From Simplicispira sp. 125 (GTDB taxonomy: Bacteria; Pseudomonadota; Gammaproteobacteria; Burkholderiales; Burkholderiaceae_C), in the NCBI RefSeq assembly GCF_003096555.1, contig NZ_QEKM01000001.1, forward strand, positions 3,720,001 through 3,784,000: a stretch of DNA of 64,000 bases, written 5' to 3'. Below the pieces are notes generated by a model. It did no database searches and was not told where the DNA came from. It was given only the letters and a program-made list of their open reading frames with translations. Shown one piece after another: positions 50,568 through 59,574 of the stretch. The position numbers and the translations under genes are program-made. Within the stretch, counting starts at the first letter, position 1, and every line of letters starts with the position of its first letter.

Positions 50568-53135
50568 TCAGGCCTCGGCGCAGCGCTGGGCCAGATGGGC
50601 CAGCGCTTCTTCCACCTGGTCGACCAGCACCAGGCACAGGTCTCCGGGCTGCAGGCGCGCGAGGGCGGTGTCGATGGCGATGAACTCGCCGCGGATCTCC
50701 TCCACGTGGCTGGTGCGGGCGGCCCCGGCCAGGCCCTGTCGCAGCAGGGCCATGACTTCGCCGTCGGCCCGGCCGCGCTGGGCGGCGTCCTGGTACAGGA
50801 TCACATCGTCAAACGCCGCGCCCAGAATGACCGTTTGCTCGCGGATATCCTCGTCGCGCCGGTCGCCCGCACCGCTGATGACCACGCTGCGCCGCTGGGC
50901 GGGCAGGGCGTTGACGGCGGCCACCAGGGCGCGCATGGCGTCGGGGTTGTGGCCATAGTCGGCAATCACCGTGGCGCCGCGGTAGTCCATGATGTTGAAG
51001 CGGCCAGGCGCGTTGTCGCTGTCGTTGACAAAACCCGAGAGGCCGCGGCGAATGGTCTGCCAGGGCAGCCCGACGCCCCAGGCGGCTGCGACGGAGGCCA
51101 TGACGTTCTCGACCTGGAAGCCAATCTTGCCGTTGCGCGTGATGGGAACGTCGCGCAGGTGGATGATCTCGCGCCACGAGCCCTCAGAAGCGACGATGGA
51201 GTCGCCATCGACATACACCGTGCGGTGGCCCTGGGCGCGGTGCGTGGCCATCACGGGGTGGTGGCGGTCGCTGGCGAAAAAGATGGTCTTGCCGGGGCAC
51301 GCACTCACCATGGCCGCCACGATGGGGTCGGTGGCATTGAGCACCGCGTAGCCCGCCGGGTCGACGTTCTGCACGATCACGCGCTTGAGCACCGCCAGGT
51401 CTTCCACTGTGGTGATGTAGTTCAGCCCCAGGTGGTCGCCGGCGCCGATGTTGGTCACCACGGCCACCTGGCAGCGGTCAAAACCCAGCCCCTCGCGCAG
51501 GATGCCGCCGCGGGCCGTCTCGAACACGGCGGCGTCCACGTCGGGGTGCAGCAGCACGTTGCGAGCGCTCTTGGGGCCCGAGCAGTCGCCGCTGTCGATC
51601 TGGCGGCCGTTCACATAGACGCCGTCGGTATTGGTCATGCCCACGCGCAGGCCCTGGGCTGCGAACAGGTGGGCAATCAGGCGGGCGGTTGTGGTTTTGC
51701 CGTTGGTGCCGGTGACGGCCACTACGGAAATACGCCCGTCCTGGCCAGGGGCATAAAGGCGGTCCACGATGGCCTGGCCAATGGCGCGGGGCTTGCCATA
51801 GGACGGTGCAAGGTGCATGCGCAGTCCGGGCGCGGCGTTCACTTCGACAAAACCGCCGCCCTGCTCTTCGAGCGGGCGCAGCACGGTCTCGGCCACCATG
51901 TCCACGCCGCAGATGTGCAGGCCCACCATCTGGGCCGCAGCCACGGCGCGCGCGGCCACCTCGGGGTGTACGTCGTCGGTCACGTCGGTGGCGGTGCCAC
52001 CGGTGGACAGGTTGGCGTTGTTGCGCAGCACTACGCGCTGGCCTTTTTCGGGCACGGAATCGGGCGTCAGGCCTTGCTGCGTGAGGCGGGCCAGCGCAAT
52101 GTCGTCGAGCCGGATCTTGGTGAGCGAGGTGGCATGGCCCTCGCCGCGGCGCGGGTCCTGGTTGACGATGTCTACCAGCTCGTGCACGGTGCGCTCGCCG
52201 TCGCCCAGCACCTGCGGTGGCTCGCGGCGCGCGGCTGCGACCAGTTGGTCGCCCACCACCAGCAGGCGGTAGTCCTGGCCGGGCAGGAAGCGTTCGACCA
52301 TGACCGTGCCATATTCCACGGCGTTGCGATAAGCCTCTTCCAGCTGTGCGAAGTCGGAAATATTGACCGTGACGCCCTTGCCCTGGTTGCCGTCCTGGGG
52401 TTTGACCACCACGGGCAAGCCCACTTTCTGGGCCACGGCCCAGGCCTCGTCGACCGATTCCACCGGCTGGCCCAATGGCACGGGCACGCCAGCGGCGTGC
52501 AGCAGGCGTTTGGTGAGGTCTTTGTCCTGGCCAATCGATTCGGCTACAGCGCTGGTCGAGTCGATCTCGGCGGCCTGGATGCGGCGCTGCCGGGAGCCCC
52601 AGCCAAATTGCACCAGGCTGCCCTGGGTCAGGCGCCGGTACGGAATGCCGCGCGCCACCGCTGCCTCGACGATGGCTCCGGTGCTGGGGCCCAGGCGCTC
52701 GTCTTCGTCCAGCTCGCGCAAATGGGCAATGGCCGCTTCGGCGTCGAAATGGCCATGGTTCAGGGCGGCTTCAATCAGCTGCTGCGCGTCGGCAAAGGCC
52801 TGGCGGCCCACGCATTCTTCGCTGTATTCCACCACCACCTGGTAGACGCCAGGATCGACGGTGGCCGTGGTCCGGGCAAAGGTGACGGGGCAGCCCGCCT
52901 GCGCCTGCAGAGCCAGCGCTGCGGTCTGCAACACATGGGCCAGGGACAGGTCGGTGTCGCCCCCTTCGGGGTGCAGTGCACCGATGGCCGGGAAGAGTGC
53001 ACGCAGGCGGGTTTCAAAGCCTTCGATCTGCGCCATGGCGCGTTCGGATTCGGCACAGGTAACCACGGCCTCGATGGCCAGGTTGCGGCTCCAGAGGTTG
53101 GGGCCGCGCAGGGCCCTGATGCGGGTGACATCCAT
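50568..53135 (-). CDS. cphA: Cyanophycin synthetase, full-length (CphA1 type)
   Basis: Polymerises aspartate and arginine into cyanophycin granules using ATP. 855 aa: N domain (1-160), ATP-grasp (G) domain with VVVKPQDGNQGKGVT at 242-256 and EVNAAPG at 431-437, and a Mur-ligase-like (M) domain with an intact P-loop GTNGKTTT (476-483) and complete C-terminal subdomain. In the N domain the segment AHVLQTAALAL (66-76) replaces the HxxEH..E pattern seen in the neighbour, so the putative zinc/hydrolytic site there is lost. Downstream gene of a two-gene minus-strand unit. Confidence 0.95.
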   Translation of the reverse strand: MDVTRIRALRGPNLWSRNLAIEAVVTCAESERAMAQIEGFETRLRALFPAIGALHPEGGDTDLSLAHVLQTAALALQAQAGCPVTFARTTATVDPGVYQVVVEYSEECVGRQAFADAQQLIEAALNHGHFDAEAAIAHLRELDEDERLGPSTGAIVEAAVARGIPYRRLTQGSLVQFGWGSRQRRIQAAEIDSTSAVAESIGQDKDLTKRLLHAAGVPVPLGQPVESVDEAWAVAQKVGLPVVVKPQDGNQGKGVTVNISDFAQLEEAYRNAVEYGTVMVERFLPGQDYRLLVVGDQLVAAARREPPQVLGDGERTVHELVDIVNQDPRRGEGHATSLTKIRLDDIALARLTQQGLTPDSVPEKGQRVVLRNNANLSTGGTATDVTDDVHPEVAARAVAAAQMVGLHICGVDMVAETVLRPLEEQGGGFVEVNAAPGLRMHLAPSYGKPRAIGQAIVDRLYAPGQDGRISVVAVTGTNGKTTTARLIAHLFAAQGLRVGMTNTDGVYVNGRQIDSGDCSGPKSARNVLLHPDVDAAVFETARGGILREGLGFDRCQVAVVTNIGAGDHLGLNYITTVEDLAVLKRVIVQNVDPAGYAVLNATDPIVAAMVSACPGKTIFFASDRHHPVMATHRAQGHRTVYVDGDSIVASEGSWREIIHLRDVPITRNGKIGFQVENVMASVAAAWGVGLPWQTIRRGLSGFVNDSDNAPGRFNIMDYRGATVIADYGHNPDAMRALVAAVNALPAQRRSVVISGAGDRRDEDIREQTVILGAAFDDVILYQDAAQRGRADGEVMALLRQGLAGAARTSHVEEIRGEFIAIDTALARLQPGDLCLVLVDQVEEALAHLAQRCAEA

Positions 53136-53183
53136 GGGGTTGTTCTTTCAGAAATCTGCCGGAGGAAAGGGCCGGGGCGGTGT

Positions 53184-55388
53184 TCAGGTGCGGAGGATTT
53201 CCTGGGCGTTCAGCTCAGGCTCGAAGGTCTTGATGCCCGCGCCGATCAGGTCGGGGGCAATGTCCAGCGCCCAGGCTGTGGCTACGGCGGCCAACAGGGC
53301 GTCGGTATCGGGCACCACCGCATTGCGGCCAAAGGTCAGATCGCCCAGGGCGCCCAGCACGTGTTCTGCATTGCCCGTGGCGAGCACCACGCGGCCGTTC
53401 TTGAGCACCACGGCGCGGCCGTTGTTCTCGGCGCGGTGCTGCGCAACGGTGGCAAGGTCGGGATCCTGGGCGTACAACACCACGCTACCGTCGCACAGGG
53501 GTGCCAGTTCGGCCACTTGGGCAATGGCGGCATGCAGCACAGCCGCGCCGCCTGCGAGCACCACATCGACCTGGGTGCGCAGCACCCGGGTCATCTGCTC
53601 TTGCGCGTGCACGTCGAACTCGGCCAGCGCTTCCATGCCGTCCATGTCGGTCACCACGCCCACTTGGCAACGGTCGTAGGCCAGGCCGTCACGCAAGATG
53701 GTGCGGGCATCGTTTTCGATCACCACGGCCTGCACGGTCTTGTTCATCAGCAGGCGGTGTGCGGCTTCCCAGTGGGCGCTGTCGGCGGCCTCCACGCGGC
53801 GGCGGTCCAGGAAAAGGCCATCGCGGCAGGCGACGCCCGTGTGTCTGCCGCTCAGGTGCAGCAGCCAGGCTACCAGGCGTGCAATCGTTGCGCTGTCACG
53901 GGTGCCGGCCACGCCCACGACGGGGATGCGGCCTGCCTCGCCAGCCTGCTCTTCTGCAGGGAAGAGGTGTTCCACGATGGCCTGGCCCACAGGGCGGGGC
54001 GCGCCCACGGCGGGCTTGAGGTGCATCAGCAGTCCGGGGCCTGCGTTCACTTCGACAATGGCGCCGCCTTGGCTGTGCAAGGGGCGCGCGATGTTTTGCG
54101 CGACCATGTCGATGCCGGCGATGTCCAGGCCTACGACGCGGGCTGCAAGGCCTGCGATGTAGGCCACTTCAGGGTGCACTTCGTCGGTACAGTCCACCGC
54201 CACGTTGCCGTTGCGCTGCACCACCACCTGGCGTCCCGCTGCCGGCACGGCCTGGGCATCGAGGTCCTGGCGTTTGAGTTCCAGCTGCACGGCCACGTTG
54301 GTGTTGGCATCGATGATCTCTAAGGGGTACTCTTCTTCGTAACCCCGGCGCGGATCAGAGTTGAGCTGGCTGTCGATCAGCTCAGCCACGGTGGAGCGGC
54401 CATTGCCGGTGATGCCCACCACTTCGCCCCGTGCGGCGGCTACTACCTTGCCATTGACCACCAGCAGACGGTGCTCATCGCCAAGGATGAAGCGCTCGAC
54501 CATCACGTCGCTGCCTTCGGGGTAAGCCACATGGAAGGCGGCCTCGATGTCTTCTTTTTTGCGCAGGTCCAGTGTCACGCCCCGGCCGTGGTTGCCATCC
54601 GAAGGCTTGACGACCACGGGCAGGCCGATGTCCTGCGCTGCTTCCCAGGCTTCTTCGGGGCTGTGTACCACTTGGCCTTCGGGAATGGGTACGCCGCAGG
54701 ATTTCAGCAGGGACTTGGTCAGGTCCTTGTCCGAGGCGATGCCCTCGGCAATGGCGCTGGTGAATTCGCTCTCGGCCGTCCAGATGCGGCGTTGGCTGGC
54801 GCCGTAACCCAACTGCACCAGGTTGCCGTCATTCAGGCGGATGTGCGGGATTCCGCGGTCGGTGGCGGCGGTCACGATGCAGGCGGTGCTGGGGCCCAGG
54901 TAGCAGTCATCGACCTCGGTGCGGACCTTGGCCACGGCGGCTGGCACATCGAATGGTTCGTCGTTGATGGCCGCCATGATCAGGCGGTGGCCCTGCTCCA
55001 GCGCCATGCGCGCCACCTGCTCGTCGCGTGCCCGAAAAACCATGCGATATACGCCGTGTACCGAGGTGCTGCGCGTCTGTCCGAAGCCCGTGGGCATGCC
55101 CGACAGATTGAGCAGTTCGATGACGATGTGTTCCAGTACATGACCGCACCAGGTGCCTTCCTGCAGGCGTTGCATGAAGCCGCCCCGTTCGCCCACACCG
55201 CAGTGGTGCTCGATCAGTGCAGGCAGCCAGGCTGTCAGCCGTTCATTGAACCCTGGAATCTGGTGCGAAGGATGGTTTTCGAGAGCCCCGAGGTCCAGCC
55301 AGACTTCAAGCGCCGGACGGTAAGTCCAGATATTGGGGCCGCGCAGGTAGTTGATGCGCAGGAGTTGGATGTCGTTGAATTTCGCCAT
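53184..55388 (-). CDS. cphA: Second cyanophycin synthetase-like protein with a degenerate ligase domain
   Basis: 734 aa homologue of the adjacent enzyme, 48 bp upstream of it. The N domain retains GHVLEHIVIEL (82-92; HxxEH with a following Glu) and GFGQTRSTSVHGVYRMVF. The ATP-grasp domain is intact (VVVKPSDGNHGRGVT, 258-272; EVNAGPG). The Mur-ligase P-loop has become GTRDSAT (495-501), with serine in place of the Walker lysine, and the C-terminal Mur-ligase subdomain (~120 residues) is missing. It therefore cannot perform the arginine-adding reaction by the known mechanism. It matches paired synthetases of other betaproteobacteria and loosely parallels cyanobacterial CphA2. Confidence 0.9.
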   Translation of the reverse strand: MAKFNDIQLLRINYLRGPNIWTYRPALEVWLDLGALENHPSHQIPGFNERLTAWLPALIEHHCGVGERGGFMQRLQEGTWCGHVLEHIVIELLNLSGMPTGFGQTRSTSVHGVYRMVFRARDEQVARMALEQGHRLIMAAINDEPFDVPAAVAKVRTEVDDCYLGPSTACIVTAATDRGIPHIRLNDGNLVQLGYGASQRRIWTAESEFTSAIAEGIASDKDLTKSLLKSCGVPIPEGQVVHSPEEAWEAAQDIGLPVVVKPSDGNHGRGVTLDLRKKEDIEAAFHVAYPEGSDVMVERFILGDEHRLLVVNGKVVAAARGEVVGITGNGRSTVAELIDSQLNSDPRRGYEEEYPLEIIDANTNVAVQLELKRQDLDAQAVPAAGRQVVVQRNGNVAVDCTDEVHPEVAYIAGLAARVVGLDIAGIDMVAQNIARPLHSQGGAIVEVNAGPGLLMHLKPAVGAPRPVGQAIVEHLFPAEEQAGEAGRIPVVGVAGTRDSATIARLVAWLLHLSGRHTGVACRDGLFLDRRRVEAADSAHWEAAHRLLMNKTVQAVVIENDARTILRDGLAYDRCQVGVVTDMDGMEALAEFDVHAQEQMTRVLRTQVDVVLAGGAAVLHAAIAQVAELAPLCDGSVVLYAQDPDLATVAQHRAENNGRAVVLKNGRVVLATGNAEHVLGALGDLTFGRNAVVPDTDALLAAVATAWALDIAPDLIGAGIKTFEPELNAQEILRT

Positions 55389-55625
55389 GGAGTGCTGCGG
55401 AAGAAGGGCCTGCCGGGTGCGGACGTTGCAGAATAAGGGAAAGAGAGACGAGAGGATTGTGCGCCAGTCTGGTGGGCACTGTCATCGAATGCGGGGGGGC
55501 AGACGTTATCTCCATTCCAGGCCATGTGTGCGCTGTGCACCCGGCTGGCCCCCATCAGGGAGAATCCGCGTAAGCGCAACGTTCGGCACGCTACGCCGAC
55601 GGGGGCGGAGGAAATACCAACCAAA

Positions 55626-57944
55626 ATGCAACATCACCATCTTGAGGACGCCTTCGGTGTCTTGAATAGCCCTTTCGGGGCCGGTTTGCGGGCCATGCTC
55701 GCTTCCGACGAAAACGTGCGGGCAGCCCTGGCGGTTGACCTGGACGCCCATCTGCACTTTGGCACGGGCATGCTGGTCGTGACGCAGCGCCGCCTGCTGG
55801 CCTGCGACCCCGGGGCTGTTACCTGGCGCGAGTGGGCACTGACGCCGGGCCAGTCGCTGCGCCTGCTGGACCATGGAGGCGTTGGCACGATCGAGCTGCA
55901 CGATGCGCAACAGCGCCTGGCGTTCTGGCGTTTCACCCTGGGCGCTCAGGCGCAGGCTTTGCAGCTCGCGCAGCGCTTCGAGCAGTTGACCGAGCGCCTG
56001 GCCGTCCAGGGCGGCGCTCTGGCCGAGGAGCTTGACGAAGCCCGCTGCGCCGTGTGCCAGGCTTTGCTGCCGCCCGATACCGAAGAATGTCCGGCCTGCG
56101 CGCGCGCGCAGACGCCTCAGCCGTCGACCTGGGTGCTGCTGCGCCTGTGGCGCTTTGCGCATCCCTACCGAATGCAACTCGCTGCCGGTTTCGGGCTGAC
56201 GCTGGCCTCCACGGCCGCCACGCTGGTGCCGCCGTACCTGACCATCCCGATCATGGATGACATCCTGATCCCGTTCCAGAACGGCAAGCAGATCGATCCT
56301 GCTCTGGTGCTGATGTATCTGAGCGGCCTGCTGGCATCGGCGTTGCTGGCGTGGGGGCTGGGTTGGGCGCGTACCTATATCCTGGCGCTGGTGTCCGAGC
56401 GCATTGGCGCCGACCTGCGCACCACCACGTATGAGCATTTACTCAGACTCTCACTCGATTATTTCGGTGGAAAACGCACGGGCGACCTGATGGCACGCAT
56501 TGGCTCGGAGACCGACCGCATCAACGTTTTCCTGTCGCTGCACGCGCTCGATTTCGTCACCGATGTGCTGATGATCTGCATGACGGCAGCCATCCTGTTT
56601 TCCATCAACCCCTGGTTGGCGCTGGTCACCTTGGTGCCATTGCCTTTCATCGGCTGGATGATCCACACGGTGCGCGACCGTCTGCGTACCGGGTTTGAGA
56701 AAATTGACCGTGTATGGAGTGAGGTGACCAACGTGCTCGCGGACACCATTCCTGGTATCCGCGTCGTCAAGGCCTTCGCCCAGGAAAAGCGCGAGGCCCA
56801 GCGCTTTCACGATGCCAACCAGCACAACCTGCAAGTCAACGACAAGCTCAACAAGACCTGGTCGCTGTTCACGCCCACGGTGTCCTTGCTGACCGAGATC
56901 GGTCTGCTCGTCGTTTGGGGCTTCGGCATCTGGCTGGTGTCCAAAAGCCAGATCACTGTGGGTGTGTTGACCGCCTTCATCGCTTATATCGGGCGCTTCT
57001 ATGGGCGGCTCGACTCCATGAGCCGCATCGTCTCTGTCACGCAAAAGGCTGCTGCCGGCGCCAAGCGCATCTTCGATATCCTGGACCACGTGAGCAACGT
57101 GCCCGACCCGGCCCAGCCGGTGCAGGTGGGCAAGGTGCAAGGGGCCATCGCCATGCGCGGCGTGGGTTTCCGCTATGGCAGCCGGGCCGTTATCAAGAAC
57201 CTGGATCTCGATATCCGCCCCGGCGAGATGATCGGCCTGGTGGGCCACAGCGGCTCGGGTAAAAGCACCCTGGTCAATCTGATCTGCCGCTTTTACGACG
57301 TGAGCGAGGGCTCCATCCAGCTCGATGGCATCGACATCCGGCGTTTCTCCGTGCTTGACTACCGGCGCCACATCGGCTTGGTGCTGCAGGAGCCCTTCCT
57401 GTTTTTCGGCACGATTGCCGAGAACATTGCCTACGGCAAACCCGAAGCCACGCGCGCCGAGATCATTGCGGCCGCGCGTGCCGCCCATGCGCACGAATTC
57501 ATCCTGCGCCTGCCGCACGGCTATGACTCGCTGGTGGGCGAGCGCGGCCAGGGCCTGTCGGGAGGCGAGCGCCAGCGCATCAGCATTGCCCGCGCGTTGC
57601 TGATTGATCCGCGCATCCTGATCCTGGATGAGGCGACCTCTGCCGTGGATACCGAAACTGAAAAGGAAATCCAGAAGGCGCTGGACAACCTGGTGCAAGG
57701 CCGCACCACCATTGCCATTGCCCACCGTCTTTCCACCCTGCGCAAGGCCGACCGGTTGGTGGTCATGGACCGGGGCGAAGTGGTCGAGGTCGGTGCGCAC
57801 GACGCACTGATGGAAAAGCAGGGCGCCTACTGGCGGCTGTATGAGGCGCAGGCACGCCGCGCAGAGGAAGATGCCCAGGCCGCGGGCGTGCTCATCCTTG
57901 ACAGCAGCTTGCTGCACCCGGCCCATCCGGCCGGCAATTCTTGA
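55626..57944 (+). CDS. ABC exporter with N-terminal zinc-ribbon domain, cyanophycin-associated
   Basis: 772 aa half-type exporter fused to a ~170-residue N-terminal domain. That domain ends in a four-cysteine ribbon (C141, C144, C155, C158: CAVC-x10-CPAC). A six-helix membrane domain follows (~175-500), then an ATPase domain with Walker A GHSGSGKST (540-548), signature LSGGERQR (from ~644) and Walker B ILILDEAT (E669). It is divergent from the cyanophycin synthetases and precedes a DUF1854 gene, an arrangement that I recall being described as cyanophycin-metabolism-associated. Substrate unknown. Start ATG 55626 follows GGAGGAAA. Confidence 0.88.
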   Translation: MQHHHLEDAFGVLNSPFGAGLRAMLASDENVRAALAVDLDAHLHFGTGMLVVTQRRLLACDPGAVTWREWALTPGQSLRLLDHGGVGTIELHDAQQRLAFWRFTLGAQAQALQLAQRFEQLTERLAVQGGALAEELDEARCAVCQALLPPDTEECPACARAQTPQPSTWVLLRLWRFAHPYRMQLAAGFGLTLASTAATLVPPYLTIPIMDDILIPFQNGKQIDPALVLMYLSGLLASALLAWGLGWARTYILALVSERIGADLRTTTYEHLLRLSLDYFGGKRTGDLMARIGSETDRINVFLSLHALDFVTDVLMICMTAAILFSINPWLALVTLVPLPFIGWMIHTVRDRLRTGFEKIDRVWSEVTNVLADTIPGIRVVKAFAQEKREAQRFHDANQHNLQVNDKLNKTWSLFTPTVSLLTEIGLLVVWGFGIWLVSKSQITVGVLTAFIAYIGRFYGRLDSMSRIVSVTQKAAAGAKRIFDILDHVSNVPDPAQPVQVGKVQGAIAMRGVGFRYGSRAVIKNLDLDIRPGEMIGLVGHSGSGKSTLVNLICRFYDVSEGSIQLDGIDIRRFSVLDYRRHIGLVLQEPFLFFGTIAENIAYGKPEATRAEIIAAARAAHAHEFILRLPHGYDSLVGERGQGLSGGERQRISIARALLIDPRILILDEATSAVDTETEKEIQKALDNLVQGRTTIAIAHRLSTLRKADRLVVMDRGEVVEVGAHDALMEKQGAYWRLYEAQARRAEEDAQAAGVLILDSSLLHPAHPAGNS

Positions 57945-57963
57945 TATGCCTGCGAGGCCCCTG

Positions 57964-58449
57964 ATGCAGAACGCCACCCCGTCACTTCTTCCGCAAATGC
58001 ACCGCGACGCCCATGGGCGCCTGGTGCTGACCCTGCCTAATGGCACGGTGCATGCCGGTGTGCTGCCCGTGCGAGCCTTCCCGCTGGCGGCGCCCGATGA
58101 GGGCTTGTCCCTGGTCGGCTCAGATGGACACGAACTGCTGTGGCTGGACCGCCTGGACGACCTGCCGGCACCTGCACTCGCGCTGGTTCGGGAGGAGCTG
58201 GCCGCACGGGAGTTTGTGCCCACTATCCAAAAAATCCTCAGTGTTTCGAGTTTTTCCACGCCCAGCACTTGGGAAGTGGAGACTGACCGCGGCACAAGCG
58301 CTCTGGTGTTGAAGGCCGAAGAGGATATTCGTCGGCTGCGCGGCCGCACCGCGTTGCTGATTGCCAGCGCCTCGGGTGTGCAGTATGCGATTGCCGACAG
58401 CACAGCCCTGGACCGGGCGTCGCGCCGCCTGCTGGAGCGGTTTTTGTAA
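57964..58449 (+). CDS. DUF1854 family protein, cyanophycin-associated
   Basis: About 161 aa. Characteristic blocks: GVLPVRAFPLAAPDEGLSLV, ELLWLDRLDDLP, REFVPTIQKILSVSSFSTPSTWEVETDRG and LKAEEDIRRLRG. No signal peptide or membrane span, so cytoplasmic. It is 19 bp after the ABC exporter on the same strand. Start at 57964 has a nearby SD-like GCGAGG; ATG 57946 is an alternative. Molecular function unknown. Confidence 0.88.
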   Translation: MQNATPSLLPQMHRDAHGRLVLTLPNGTVHAGVLPVRAFPLAAPDEGLSLVGSDGHELLWLDRLDDLPAPALALVREELAAREFVPTIQKILSVSSFSTPSTWEVETDRGTSALVLKAEEDIRRLRGRTALLIASASGVQYAIADSTALDRASRRLLERFL

Positions 58450-58584
58450 GTACAAACCCGGTAAATTCCCTTTTTTTGCATTGATCGTTGAAAAAAGGCT
58501 TAACTCCCCCTTCTTTTTGCCGTAATAGAGGTACGAGAAGGGGATAAAGCCTCCCCGGTTTTTCCATTTACCGAGGCCACTGTC
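58450..58584 (+). promoter_or_regulatory. Intergenic hairpin region before the 143-residue ORF
   Basis: 135 bp containing CCCCTTCT (58507-58514) and AGAAGGGG (58536-58543), a perfect 8-bp inverted repeat with a 21-base loop, downstream of a T-run. Could be a terminator of the DUF1854 unit or an mRNA leader structure of the next gene. Confidence 0.35.
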
Positions 58585-59016
58585 ATGCAACTGCCACCTG
58601 TAGACCGATCACCGATCTGGCGCCCCCAGGGCGCTGATTTGTACTCCACCGGGGCATCTGGAGCTGTACCAGTGCGCCCGATTAACGCCGCCAACCCCGT
58701 CGAGTCCATGGACCGACTGGGTGAGGGGGCCGTCGTGAAAACGCCGGACAAACCGTCCGCCCCGGACACGTCGAACCGCGACTGGACGGAGGTCAAGAAA
58801 AAGGACACGGTCGAAGAACCGCCTGAGCCGCCCAAGGAGCCGATTTACAAGCAGTTGCTGGAATTCCTGCAATCGATGTGGCGTGCCAGCGGCAGTGCCA
58901 TCGAGTTAGCGCAGGATGTCAACAAAACGACGCTGCAAGAGCGCATGGCCCAGCAGGCCCGCAACGACGAGCCGCTCACGTATTCCGATCCCAAGGTCAA
59001 GCGTACCGGGGGGTAA
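58585..59016 (+). CDS. Unknown 143-residue hydrophilic protein
   Basis: Not recognised. The first ~85 residues are Pro/Asp/Lys-rich and probably disordered (VVKTPDKPSAPDTSNRDW, VEEPPEPPKEP). A short amphipathic helical region follows (IYKQLLEFLQSMWRASGSAIELAQDV). No signal peptide or transmembrane helix. Coding is supported by third-position GC and by the flanking terminator-like repeat. Lies downstream of the cyanophycin exporter/DUF1854 pair. Confidence 0.6.
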   Translation: MQLPPVDRSPIWRPQGADLYSTGASGAVPVRPINAANPVESMDRLGEGAVVKTPDKPSAPDTSNRDWTEVKKKDTVEEPPEPPKEPIYKQLLEFLQSMWRASGSAIELAQDVNKTTLQERMAQQARNDEPLTYSDPKVKRTGG

Positions 59017-59038
59017 TGGGTTTGCCGGTTTGGCGCTC

Positions 59039-59098
59039 TTTTTTTTGTAGCTTCAAACGCTTGTCCATAAAGCGTTCAAGCCACTTTTGTATAAATTT
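59039..59098. repeat. Palindromic element between the 143-aa ORF and the EF-hand gene
   Basis: TTTTTTTTGTAGCTTCAAACGCTTGTCCATAAAGCGTTCAAGCC with a T/A-rich right flank; stem AACGCTT / AAGCGTT. Fourth copy found at a convergent junction; likely bidirectional terminator. Confidence 0.8.
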
Positions 59099-59136
59099 TT
59101 GCCGCTTGCTCGGTGGGTAAATTCCCCAGCCACCGG

Positions 59137-59574
59137 TCATTTCTCCTCGCTTGGCGGCATCGTATTGGCCTGCGCAGCACGCAGGCGGGCCCGTTCGGCC
59201 CGGTAGGTGGCCGCAAAAGCACGCACTTCTTCGTAAGAAATCTGCCCGTCGTGGTTCGTATCCGCGCTGTCAAAGGCCGCGGCCAGGCGGGGGAACAGGC
59301 GCACTTCACTGCGGCTCAGTTGGCCATCGCCATTGAAGTCGAGCAGTTTGAATTCCCGATGGGCCTTGATTTCACCTTTGCTCAAACCTGCTTGCGCAGG
59401 TTCGGGTGCTGGGTTGTCGGCTTGTGCGGGCAACGCGATGAGCAGTGCGATGGCACTGCTCAGGAGAGTGCGCGCCGCAAGCACGCGGGCACTGCCATTG
59501 CGTTGATTGAGAGGAGCGTCGAAGTGATTCACCGCAGTAGGGCATCCGTCGGCGCAGGAAGTTCCCCTCCTCAC
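59137..59574 (-). CDS. EF-hand calcium-binding protein, predicted secreted
   Basis: Up to 145 aa with two EF-hand loops, DFNGDGQLSRSE and DTNHDGQISYEE, that have the canonical D-x-D/N-x-D-G spacing. The GTG at 59574 overlaps the 5'-nucleotidase stop (GTGA). An internal GTG at 59484 would give a clean signal peptide (LAARTLLSSAIALLIALPAQA) and is the likelier functional start. Predicted periplasmic or envelope calcium-binding protein. Confidence 0.75.
   Translation of the reverse strand: MRRGTSCADGCPTAVNHFDAPLNQRNGSARVLAARTLLSSAIALLIALPAQADNPAPEPAQAGLSKGEIKAHREFKLLDFNGDGQLSRSEVRLFPRLAAAFDSADTNHDGQISYEEVRAFAATYRAERARLRAAQANTMPPSEEK

Noticed and set aside
50529..54323. Very long plus-strand open frame of 1264 codons
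   Set aside because: It lies antisense to the two cyanophycin synthetases; the translation is His/Gly/Ala/Val-rich with no domain. High-GC genes often leave the opposite frame open.
56451..58481. Long minus-strand frame opposite the ABC exporter and DUF1854 genes
   Set aside because: Antisense shadow of well-supported genes; the predicted protein has no recognisable motif.
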